DNA of 64,000 nt from assembly GCF_000418325.1 (NCBI RefSeq), contig NC_021658.1, positions 7,020,001-7,084,000 of the forward strand. Direction: 5' to 3'. Numbering within the stretch: position 1 is the stretch's first letter; the number at the start of each line of letters is the position of its first letter. A program made the translations under genes and the position numbers. A model generated the notes under the pieces. It saw only the letters and a list, made by a program, of their open reading frames with translations. It searched no databases and was not told where the DNA came from. This DNA comes from Sorangium cellulosum So0157-2. GTDB taxonomy: Bacteria; Myxococcota_A; Polyangia; Polyangiales; Polyangiaceae. This document shows positions 1 through 8,400 of the stretch, in pieces.

Positions 1-357
1 GCTCCCGATCTCCACCCACGCGGCGTCCTCCGGCGGCGCCCAGGCGTCCCAGCCGAGCTGCGCGCGCGATCCGAAGGCGTCCACCGCGGCCGCGAGGAGC
101 ACCTCCGCCCCGCCGCCGGCCGGCGCGAGCGCGGCCGCGGGCACCCACGCCGGCTCACCGGACGGCGCCGCCACCAGCGCGAACGGCGCGCCATCGACGG
201 CCGCCTCGAGGAGCACCCGCGTGGGCAGCGCCCCCTCGGCGAGCCAGCCGCGCACCTGGCTCGCGCTCGCCGCGAGCACCGCGGGATCGGGCGCGCAGCG
301 CGCGACCCGCCGCCGCACCTCGGCGCCGGGCCTCAGGCGCAGCCGGATCCCGCTCAA
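1..357 (-). CDS. Hypothetical protein of the eCIS operon (3' end cut by window edge)
   Basis: The reading frame is open from a TTG at 357-355 to the left edge, so 119 codons are visible. The TTG overlaps the TGA stop of the upstream baseplate gene, which indicates translational coupling within the contractile injection system operon. The visible part is Ala/Pro-rich, with a short Arg-rich N-terminus and several hydrophobic stretches, and has no motif I recognise. Its position straight after the baseplate chaperone suggests a structural or assembly role in the injection system, but this rests on context only. The start codon is the least certain point, as no ATG lies nearby. Confidence 0.6.
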   Translation of the reverse strand, partial: MSGIRLRLRPGAEVRRRVARCAPDPAVLAASASQVRGWLAEGALPTRVLLEAAVDGAPFALVAAPSGEPAWVPAAALAPAGGGAEVLLAAAVDAFGSRAQLGWDAWAPPEDAAWVEIGS

Positions 358-1232
358 GATGCCCCTCCCTGCGGACGGCTGAGCTCCTCGTCGAGGATCG
401 CCAGGTATTCGCGCCGGAGACTCCGGGAGAGGCTCAGGATCTCGCCGTGGCTCCAGTGGTAATAGAAGGCGAGATAATGCACCTCCTTGAGCAGCGCCGG
501 GCGCGAGGCGCGCAGCTCGGAGAGGAGCGAGTGGACCGGCTCGTACACGAAGCGGAACGTCTGCCCGCACTCGACGCAATCGAGGTCGAGCGTCATGTCG
601 AGCTCCGGCGAGGCGGCGATCATCTCGCGCACGATCTCGGCGCGCGTGGCGGAGGGCAGCGACATCACCTCATCCGGCCCGAGCGAGCGCGCATGGCCCT
701 CCGGCGCCGGGCGCACGCATCGCTCGATGAAGGCCGCTTCCAGCTCATCGGCCGGCAGCCCGTGGAGGGCGACCTGATCGCCGGCCGTGGGCAGCCGATA
801 CCGCACGTCGCGCCCGTCGGGGAGGGATAGCCGGCCGCTCGCCTCGGGCGGGACGTCCGGAGGCGCCACCGTGGACAGGTCCAGCTGGACATCGACCCGC
901 TTTCCGCAGCCCGCCGCCGGGCAGGCCACGGTCTGGAAGCGGACGTTGCCGAACGTCAGCCGGTTCAGCTGGACGAGCAGCATGTCGCGGTCGACGGGGA
1001 GCAGGCTCCCGAGGAGCCCGACGTCGACGTCGTCCCCGCGGAAGGGGCCGATCCGCTCGGTGCTCGAGGCGAGGAGGAGCAGCGCCGCCCGGAACGGGTT
1101 CGGCTCCTCGGCGCCCAGCATCTCGCCGCGGCCGTTGACGGGGACCACGACCGCGCCGCGGGCGCGGCGCCCCCGCCCGTCGGGCACGCCGAACGGGAGT
1201 GCGACCTCGAGCTTGAGATCGGACCCGAGCAC
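354..1232 (-). CDS. T4 gp51-like baseplate hub assembly chaperone with DUF6760-like C-terminus (eCIS)
   Basis: This 292-residue protein resembles the T4-type baseplate assembly chaperone family found in contractile injection systems. Around residues 80-125 it has the typical run of acidic/DR residues, a TFG turn and a Cys pair (C104, C109). A second CxxC (C219, C222) could complete a metal site. The last 45 residues contain a FYYHW motif followed by EILSLSRSLRREY. This looks like the small eCIS protein family DUF6760, usually a separate gene, so the protein may be a natural fusion. It starts at a GTG preceded by TAGGAG, 8 bp after the tube gene stop, and acts in the cytoplasm during baseplate assembly. 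The family call is firm in context; the fusion is my inference. Confidence 0.75.
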   Translation of the reverse strand: MLGSDLKLEVALPFGVPDGRGRRARGAVVVPVNGRGEMLGAEEPNPFRAALLLLASSTERIGPFRGDDVDVGLLGSLLPVDRDMLLVQLNRLTFGNVRFQTVACPAAGCGKRVDVQLDLSTVAPPDVPPEASGRLSLPDGRDVRYRLPTAGDQVALHGLPADELEAAFIERCVRPAPEGHARSLGPDEVMSLPSATRAEIVREMIAASPELDMTLDLDCVECGQTFRFVYEPVHSLLSELRASRPALLKEVHYLAFYYHWSHGEILSLSRSLRREYLAILDEELSRPQGGAS

Positions 1233-1240
1233 GAGGACTC

Positions 1241-1744
1241 CTACCGTTCTTCGGGACTATCGGGGCGCTCGTCGATCTGCCAGCCTTCGTGCTGGAGCTC
1301 CAGCACCTCGATGGCGAGCTCGTTGGCCTTGGCGTCGAAATCGGCGACGGTCAGCTTGGAAGGCCAGGCGTTGAACACCGAGATGCTCATCACCTTCTCG
1401 TTGGGAAGGTTGTACACCTCGATGATCAGGTTCTTGCGGAACTTGTGGACGCTCTCGATGACGGTGCCGCCCGCGGCCTGGTAGGTGTTGACGAGCTTCA
1501 TCCAGTCCATGAACCGGGCGTCGGCCGAGAGCCCGCGCTCCAGGGTGATGGGCTCGTACTTCGTGACGCCGGGGACCTTCGCGGTGCTGTTGTGGTCGCC
1601 GCCCGTGCGCCAGTCGACGGGCTCCACGCTCTTCGTGAGGGCGCTGATCTTGGAGACGCCGGCGACGTAGAGGTTGTCCCACTTCACGAGGAACTTGAAC
1701 TTGCGATACGGGTCGTACTTGAGGACCGTTGCCTGGAATGCCAT
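1241..1744 (-). CDS. Contractile injection system tube protein (gp19-like)
   Basis: This 167-residue protein has the size and sequence character of phage T4 gp19-type tail tube proteins. The N-terminal region has the expected FLVKWDN strand and a LTKSVEPVDWRTGGD segment, followed by the conserved KYEPITLERG stretch. Such proteins stack as hexamers to form the rigid inner tube that is driven into the target. It lies 24 bp downstream of the sheath gene and 8 bp upstream of the baseplate chaperone, the normal sheath-tube-baseplate order. A GGAG-type ribosome site precedes the ATG. Confidence 0.93.
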   Translation of the reverse strand: MAFQATVLKYDPYRKFKFLVKWDNLYVAGVSKISALTKSVEPVDWRTGGDHNSTAKVPGVTKYEPITLERGLSADARFMDWMKLVNTYQAAGGTVIESVHKFRKNLIIEVYNLPNEKVMSISVFNAWPSKLTVADFDAKANELAIEVLELQHEGWQIDERPDSPEER

Positions 1745-1768
1745 GAGGTTCTCTCCCCGTCGCCGGCG

Positions 1769-3832
1769 CTACTGCTTGCGGATCTGCTGGATGTGGATGA
1801 TGACGAATTCCGCGGGTTTGAGCGGCGCGAACGCCACCAGGATATGGACCTGCCCGGCGTCGATGGTGGCCTGGGGGTTGTTGTCGGCGTCGCACTTCAC
1901 GTAGAAGGCGTCCGCCGGCTTGCCGCCCTGGAACGCGCCGGCGCGGAACTGCGCGAGCATGAAAGCGTTGATGTTGAACCGGATCGCCGACCACACCGGC
2001 TCGTCGTTGGGCTCGAAGACGACCCATTGCGTCCCTCGGTAGAGGGACGTCTTGAGGAACATCGTCATGCGGCGGACGGGCACGTAGCGGTACTCGGGGT
2101 TCGACGAGGTCGCCAGCGTGCGCGCGCCCCAGACCACGATCCCGGAGGCCAGGAACTGGCGGATGCAGTTGACCCCGATGGGGTTGAGCGCGTCCTGATC
2201 GCCGTCGCTGATCGGCGCGGCGACGCCGATGGCGCCGAGCAGCGCCGCCTCCGTGCCGGCGGGCGCCTTCCACACGCCGCGGGTGTTGTCGGTCCGCGCG
2301 TAGAGGCCCGCGATCATGCCCGAGGGCGGGGCGAGCCGGGTCGCGCCGCTCACGTTGGAGTACGGATCCGGGATGACGACCCAGGGGAAGTACAGGGCGG
2401 CGTAGGACGACTTGGGGGTGAAATCCTTGACGAATTTCTTGATGTTATCGATCTGCGTGCTCGGGTCGGTGTTCCCGGGGGGATCGGGGGGATCCACGAT
2501 GTAGATGATATCGCCGAGCAGCCTGCCCTCGACATAGGATGCCCCGATCTTGGCGACCTCCGCGGACGCGCCGGGGATCACCAGGATGCTCACGTCGTCG
2601 ACACGATCGAGCTCGTGAAGGGATGCATCGTAGTCGGTCGCCGTGATGGCGGTCCCATCGGTCCCGCCCACGAGCGTCGCAGATACCGCCGCAGCCGCCT
2701 CGGTCGCCGCGGGCGTGGTGCCCGGGGTGCCGGTGCCCGGGGTGCCGGTGCCCGGGGTGCCGGTGCCCGGGGTGCCGGTGCCCGGGGTGCCGGTGCCCGG
2801 GGTGCCGGTGCCCGGGGTGCCGGTGCCCGGGGTGCCGGTGCCCGGGGTGCCGGTGCCCGGGGTGCCGGTGCCCGGGGTGCCGGTGCCCGGGGTGCCGGTG
2901 CCCGGGGTGCCGGTGCCCGGGGTGCCGGTGCCCGGGGTGCCGGTGCCCGGGGTGCCGGTGCCCGGGGTGCCGGTGCCCGGGGTGCCGGTGCCCGGGGTGC
3001 CGGTGCCGGGGGTGCCGGGGCCGGGGGTGCCGGTGCCGGGGGTGCCGGGGCCGGGGGTGCCGGTGCCGGGGGTGCCGGGGCCGGGGGTGCCGGTGCCGGG
3101 GGTGCCGGGGCCGGGGGTGCCGGTGCCGGGGGTGCCGGTGCCGGGGGTGCCGGTGCCGGGGGTGCCGGTGCCGGGGGTGCCGGTGCCGGGGGTGCCGGTG
3201 CCGGGGGTGCCGCCAGCAGCTGCCGGCGTGGTGACATCGGGAAAGTTGCCGGTCGCGTCCGGCTCGATCCGGATGTAGCTCGAGTCGCGGTTGATGACCG
3301 AGGCGTAGAACTTGTCCCCCGACTCCTTGATGCCGAGCGAACCGAAGCGCTCGAGCTCTTCCACTCTCCCCTCGGCGTTCTTGCCGGAGATGACCCAGTC
3401 GAACAGATCCTGCCGGTCGTCCTTGTCGTCCTTGGGGTCGCGACCGTACGGGTTGCGCGTCACCTCGATCTTGATGTCGTTGGCCCAGGTGCCGCCGCCA
3501 GCCGCCTTGATCTTGAGCGGGACCGCGATCCCTTCGATGGACAGCTCACCTGCGGCGGCAACGGCGTCCTTCGCCAGCACCCGCAGGATATACGCGCGGC
3601 GCCCCCCGTTCTGGAAGAAATGATACGCCGCCAGCGGCATCGGATGAGCTTTGCTGAAGCCTCCGAAGGCACGCTCGAACTGCGCCCAACTGCTCACGAA
3701 GGTCGGGCGATTCGGCCGCCCCCGCGTGGCCGTGCCGACGATACACGCCGTCGACGTGCTCGCCCCCTCGATGGGCTTGGCGCCGCTCGACTCCTCCTGA
3801 ACATAGACCCCGGGATGCAAATACTCGGGCAC
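1769..3832 (-). CDS. Contractile injection system sheath protein with a 160-residue TPGTG repeat insert
   Basis: This 687-residue protein has a typical sheath N-terminus (PEYLHPGVYVQEE, then a glycine turn near the GTATRG motif). Its C-terminus is the conserved sheath domain, with VWGARTL near the start and a hydrophobic strand ending in IHIQQIRKQ. The sheath surrounds the tube and contracts to fire the particle. Residues about 209-368 consist only of repeats of a five-residue TPGTG-type unit, which makes the protein far longer than a usual sheath (roughly 350-500 residues). The insert lies between the N-terminal part and the conserved core, so it probably projects from the particle surface. 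The start is a GTG with a strong AAAGGAG site 6 nt upstream. It is the first gene of the operon visible here. Confidence 0.93.
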   Translation of the reverse strand: MPEYLHPGVYVQEESSGAKPIEGASTSTACIVGTATRGRPNRPTFVSSWAQFERAFGGFSKAHPMPLAAYHFFQNGGRRAYILRVLAKDAVAAAGELSIEGIAVPLKIKAAGGGTWANDIKIEVTRNPYGRDPKDDKDDRQDLFDWVISGKNAEGRVEELERFGSLGIKESGDKFYASVINRDSSYIRIEPDATGNFPDVTTPAAAGGTPGTGTPGTGTPGTGTPGTGTPGTGTPGTGTPGPGTPGTGTPGPGTPGTGTPGPGTPGTGTPGPGTPGTGTPGTGTPGTGTPGTGTPGTGTPGTGTPGTGTPGTGTPGTGTPGTGTPGTGTPGTGTPGTGTPGTGTPGTGTPGTGTPGTGTPGTGTPGTGTPGTTPAATEAAAAVSATLVGGTDGTAITATDYDASLHELDRVDDVSILVIPGASAEVAKIGASYVEGRLLGDIIYIVDPPDPPGNTDPSTQIDNIKKFVKDFTPKSSYAALYFPWVVIPDPYSNVSGATRLAPPSGMIAGLYARTDNTRGVWKAPAGTEAALLGAIGVAAPISDGDQDALNPIGVNCIRQFLASGIVVWGARTLATSSNPEYRYVPVRRMTMFLKTSLYRGTQWVVFEPNDEPVWSAIRFNINAFMLAQFRAGAFQGGKPADAFYVKCDADNNPQATIDAGQVHILVAFAPLKPAEFVIIHIQQIRKQ
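2730..3209 (-). repeat. Tandem minisatellite, 32 x 15 bp, inside the sheath gene
   Basis: There are 32 contiguous copies of a 15-bp unit. The first 18 copies (2730-2999, plus-strand view) are identical, reading ccggtgcccggggtg. The last 14 (3000-3209) read ccggtgccgggggtg, with four of them carrying a ccgggg start that changes Thr to Pro. Because 15 is divisible by 3, copy-number change alters protein length in five-residue steps without a frameshift. The perfect identity of the 18-copy block suggests recent expansion by slippage or unequal exchange. All six frames stay open across the array, which creates misleading long antisense frames. Confidence 0.97.
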
Positions 3833-4345
3833 GGAGCACTCCTTTGGCAGCTCTCGCTCAGCCGCCCCCGTCAGATGCTCGCTGCATTAAACTGAGTAAG
3901 CCGGAATATGGTTAATGCGTATATCAGAGCGCCGACGGCCCAGTCGCCAGAAAAATCGATCGCGCATGAGAATTTTTTGGCGTCCAAGACAAGTCATTGA
4001 AATCCTTGCCGTCGCGTACGGCGCAGCAGGAAACTGACGGAAGGGTTCGACTGGATCGTCGCCGAGCCGACGCCGGGCATGCACATGACCGAGCGGGATG
4101 GTTCGTCCGTAACGGACGAACGCGGCGCGTGGGTGCAGCCGGCGTGCGATGGAGCTGGCCGGGCATTCTCCAATTCAGCAGCAAAATCCAAAACATGCGT
4201 CGCCTCGACAGCTCGCGTCCTGTCGACGCGAATCGAACATTCCAGGATAGCTGCGATCCGAGCGTCCCCCGCCGGGCATCGAGGCAGGGAACGAAGCGCC
4301 TGACGGCCCCGCCCTGCGCGTGAGAGCCCGCGATGGCGAGTCGGC
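3833..4345. other. Leader region upstream of the sheath gene; no gene seen
   Basis: About 510 bp separate the sheath start from the upstream HEAT-repeat remnant. The 3885-4020 part is clearly richer in A/T than the rest of the window, as expected for a promoter region driving the injection system operon leftward. I could not pick out a convincing -35/-10 pair. Short open frames here have no protein-like character. Confidence 0.5.
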
Positions 4346-5036
4346 CTAGGTGGCGCGCTGGACCAGCTTCCGCGCGGCTTCTCGGATGTGGGTCGACGGA
4401 TCGGAGGGCGCGGCGGCGATGGCCTCCTGCTCGACGCCCCCCGTCTGGCCGAGCGTGTAGTAGAGGACTTCAGCCCAACCTGCTCGGCGGCGCCGCGGAG
4501 GAGAGGGACGACGACGGCCGACGGCGGTGGCGCCGTGAGCAGCCGCATCGCTCTCGAGGCTGCGACACGGCCGGCGGGCTCGGGATGGCGTCTGACGCGA
4601 CCGCGCGTCCCCACGACTGGACCAGGACGTCGTCCGGACGGGAGAGGGCCCGGATCAAGCGGCGCGCTGCCCGTCCATCCAGAGAGTGTCCGTCGCCCAA
4701 GCGAAGGAAGAGCCGCTCCGGCAGCGGTCGCTCGATGGGCGCGTCCCGCCTCTGTGGATCCACCCCAGCGAGTTGAGGGCGCCCCCCCCCGAGCCTACCA
4801 CTCTCGATCCGCGCGGAGGCAGGACAGGGTCAGGGCGAGCTGTCGGTTGCCCAGGGCAGCCAGCCGCTCGCAGGCGCGACGGCGGACATCGGCGCGGTCC
4901 GCGAGCTTGTCTGCGGAGACCGCTGCAGCTTCCGCTGTCGGAGGGTACGGTTCCCTTGAATCTCGAAGAGGGCGCTCGATTCGCGGCCCAGTTCGCTCAT
5001 GCGGTATCCGATGAGCGCCAAGAATGAGATCGACAC
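4346..5036 (-). pseudogene. Frameshifted HEAT-repeat protein remnant
   Basis: No single frame spans this stretch, but successive minus-strand frames read as amphipathic helical-repeat sequence. The segment near 4920-4800 encodes ADKLADRADVRRRACERLAA and ends in a TAG. The segment near 4680-4600 encodes RAARRLIRALSRPDDVL. The last part (about 4455-4346) encodes VLYYTLGQTGG and AREAARKLVQRAT-like sequence, ending at a TAG at 4346-4348. Alternating helices of this type are typical of HEAT repeats. At least three frame changes are needed to join them, so the gene is dead as it stands. The boundaries are approximate, and the family call rests on helical-repeat character, not on a match to a known protein. 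Confidence 0.4.
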
Positions 5037-5087
5037 GTGGGCCGCGCGCCCGCCACAGGAGATATGATACCCAGTAGAGCGAGCGGT

Positions 5088-5441
5088 CTACCGGGGCGTG
5101 TAGAACTCATCCAGCCATCTTCCTTCGCTATCATACATGACCTTCAACGTGCCACCGTGCGACACGCCCATGTACTCACCTTGAGAAAACCGGGGCCCGA
5201 GGACAAACTTGACATACAGCGCCACACCACCACTCAGCCGCTTGTTGCTGACCAGGATTTTTTCCTCGATGTAGATCTTGTCCTCGGACGCATATCTCTC
5301 TCCGTCCGGAACCGCCTCGGTGGCCCCGCGAAGAAATTCGACGACCTCAGCAAGGATCGCGCGATCTGGAAGGACGGCATCGAGCCGGCGAACCGCCTCG
5401 TCCCACCCGCTTACGCTCAGTGCGTTGTCACCTTGTTCCAT
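5088..5441 (-). CDS. Putative immunity protein for the upstream toxin
   Basis: This 117-residue soluble protein is acidic in its N-terminal half, has no signal peptide and contains no motif I recognise. Its ATG lies inside the last codons of the upstream large effector gene (25-nt overlap), an arrangement seen for polymorphic toxin and immunity pairs. The composition changes abruptly from the Ala-rich effector to a more AT-rich, non-repetitive sequence, as is common for exchangeable toxin-immunity modules. The role as antidote is inferred from gene order, size and overlap; no family match is claimed. Confidence 0.6.
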   Translation of the reverse strand: MEQGDNALSVSGWDEAVRRLDAVLPDRAILAEVVEFLRGATEAVPDGERYASEDKIYIEEKILVSNKRLSGGVALYVKFVLGPRFSQGEYMGVSHGGTLKVMYDSEGRWLDEFYTPR

Positions 5442-8400
5442 ACGATTTTGTTTCCCACGATTTTTCCATGAATCCGAAAATCGCCCCCTACACCGAGGAT
5501 CTTGAGCTTGAAATCGTAACCGGGAAGCTCGGAGCGAACAATGCCAGTGCTCCCCTTGGGCGGCACCAGGCCCTTCTCCATGGCCCTGTCGAATTTGCTC
5601 CTGAATTCGGGATGGTCCTCGAAGAACGCCAAAGCATCATCGCCATAGGACGACTCCAGCTTCCTCCCGCCGATGTCGATCTCCCTGGGACCAGCGGATC
5701 TCATCGCGTCGGCGACCTCGTTCTCGAGCATCTCGCCTCTGGTGCGCACATCGTCAAAATCTTCGCTCACGACATCGCTCAGCTCCGAATCTCCCTCAAT
5801 TGCCTTTGCGTCCTCAACTGCCTTATTCCACGCATCCTCGAGCGCGCGCAGCTCGCCCTCGAGCCGCCTCCTGAGCGCCCCGTTCTTCTCGAAGAACTCT
5901 TTATTGGCTGGATCGCTGAGGATCTTCCTGATCCGCTCGATTGAGCTCCGAGACTCCGTCCTGGTATCGGCGAGTCTCTTCGCCTTAACCTCGGGCGTCT
6001 CTGCGCTCCTGCTCTTCGCGCGAGCTTCGGCCAGCTCCCTTTGTAGTTCAGCGCATGCTTTCGCCTTGGCCTCGGGGTCCGCGATGTTGTGGTTCTCTTC
6101 CCACTTCCTCTGGAGGCCCTCGTTCGCCTCGAGCTCGGAGCGGTACTTGACCTGGAGCTCCTCGCATGTCGAGCAGACGAAGGCCCGCCCGTCCTCGGTG
6201 ACCTTGACCTTGTGCCGTCCGTCGGCTGTGGGCTGTTCCGCCGCTACGGGCTCGCCGTTCGGAATCTCGCCATCGGCCCTCGCCTCCTCCGGCCGCGCCG
6301 CCGTCGCCTCCTCCGGCCGCGCCGCCGTCGCCTCCTCCGGCCGCGCCGCCGTCGCCTCCTCCGGCCGCGCCGCCGTCGCCTCCTCCGGCCGCGCCGCCGT
6401 CGCCTCCTCCGGCCGCGCCGCCGTCGCCTCCTCCGGCCGCGCCGCCGTCGCCTCCTCCGGCCGCGCCGCCGTCGCCTCCTCCGGCCGCGCCGCCGTCGCC
6501 TCCTCCGGCCGCGCCGCCGTCGCCCCGCTCGGCTCCGTGGTGGAACTGCTGCCCCTCCGCGCGGCGGAGGCCGCCGCCTCCGTGGGCGTCACGTGAAGCG
6601 CAACGCCGCGGTCGACGGCCATCGCGCGGGCGCCCTCGCTGACCCGTTGCATGCCTCTCGCCAAGGGCCCGTAGGTGAACGCCACGCCCTGGGCGACGTT
6701 GAACAGCAGGTTCTTGTCCCAAGGATCGCCCTGAACGACGTTCTGCACGATGCCGAGCACCACGCCGGTGGCGACGTTCGCCGCCTTGCCGAGCGCGATC
6801 GACGTCGCCTCGGTGACGAGGCCTTGCATGACGCCCTTGCCGAGCGCGCCCGTCACACCGCCGCCGAGCACACCGCCAACAGCCCCGAACGCGGCGCCGA
6901 TCAGCATGTTCCTGCCGAGCTCGCCCCAGTTCGTATCGCGCCCGGCAATCGCGTCGTTGGTCAGCGTGGTCGCAGCCACGGACAGCGCCCCCGCCAGGGC
7001 GCCGGCCACGATGAGCGCGCCGATGCCCGTACCGATCAGGGCGACGACCGCGATCGTCACCAGGATGCCGACGAGCAGGCCCGCGAGCATCCCCCAGTTG
7101 ACGCTCTCGACGAGGTCGCTCCACTGCCGCTCGAGCCAGCTCTGGTTGACCCTCTCCTCCGCGCGGGCCATCCCCTGCTCGATCCGGCCGTCCAACGTCC
7201 CGAGCGGCTCGCGCGCGTTGCTGGCGGCCTCCGTCACCCGCTGCTGCAGCTGCGCGCGGAAATCCGAGATGGCCTGCGAGAAGCGGCCGTCGATGTCCGC
7301 AATCGTGGCGTCGAGGCCGCGCTCGGCGCCACCGACCACCTGATCCCCGGACTGCACCGCGCCCGTGACGACCTCCGTGAGCTGCTGCACGAGCTGTTCG
7401 ACCTGGCCCTGGGCGCTCGTGGCCGCCTCGGCGCCGAACGTCTCGGCCTGCCCGCGGGCCTGCTCCGCCTGCGCGCGGACCGCTTCGAACGTCTCCAGCG
7501 CCGCCTGGGCAAAGCACTGCGCCGTCTCCGCCATCGCGAGGCGGGCCCTCTGCTCCGTCGTGAGGAAGCCGGCCTGGACCCGCCCGCGCAGCTCCGCCGC
7601 CAGCCTGCGGGCGACCGCGCGCCGGAGCCGGCGGTTGGGGACGGTCGCGAAGATCGTGGCCACCACGTCCGCGCCGGCCTGCGAGGCGGCGTCGTGCTGC
7701 GCCCGCACCGCGTCGGCCGCCTGCCGGCCCGCCGCACCGAGGGCCTGGCGGCCCCCGGCCACGCCCTCGCGCAAGCTCACGCGGACCGACCGCTCCAGCG
7801 CCCCGAGGCCCTGCCCGAGGCTCGCCTCGAGCTGCGCGAAGGCCTGCGCCCCGCCAGCGGCGCCGGTGCCGAGCGCACCGGCGGCGCCCTGCCGTGTCTG
7901 ACCGAGCTGGCCCAGGATCGTGGGCAGCTGCTCGCCGAGCTGAGAGGCGAGCTGGTTGGCCTGCTGAACGAACTGAGGCCGGGTCTCCGGCCCGAGACCG
8001 CGCAGCTCGTTCACCGTGGCCGCGAGCGACTGCGTGACCTCTGCGGCCGTGTTGCCGGCCACGCCCTGCGCCGCGACCTGGCGCGCCTCGACGATCTCCC
8101 TGGAGGCGCCGCGCGCCGAGCGCGCCTTCGCCTCCCCCGTCTGGCGCGCCTGCCCGGCGTAACCCTCGATGCGACTGCGCGCATCCTGCGCAGCCCGGTC
8201 GGCCGTCGCGACCGCCTCGTCGCCCTTCGTCCCGCCGAGACGCCGGACGCGCGCCTGGCGGGTGGAGAAGGCCTGCTCGGTCCGCTGGCGAGCGCCGGTG
8301 TGCCAGGCGTCGAGCCGCTGCCGCTGCGCCAGCGCAGTGGCGGCGACCTGGCGGCGCGCCTGCCCGAGGGAGCGGGCGACCTGCCCTCGCACGCGGGTGA

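Noticed and set aside
2730..3209. CRISPR-like appearance of the repeat array
   Set aside because: Units are contiguous with no spacers and keep a protein frame in the sheath.
1289..3895. 868-codon plus-strand open frame antisense to the sheath and tube genes
   Set aside because: The opposite strand encodes unmistakable sheath and tube proteins; the antisense frame is open because of the 15-bp array and high GC.
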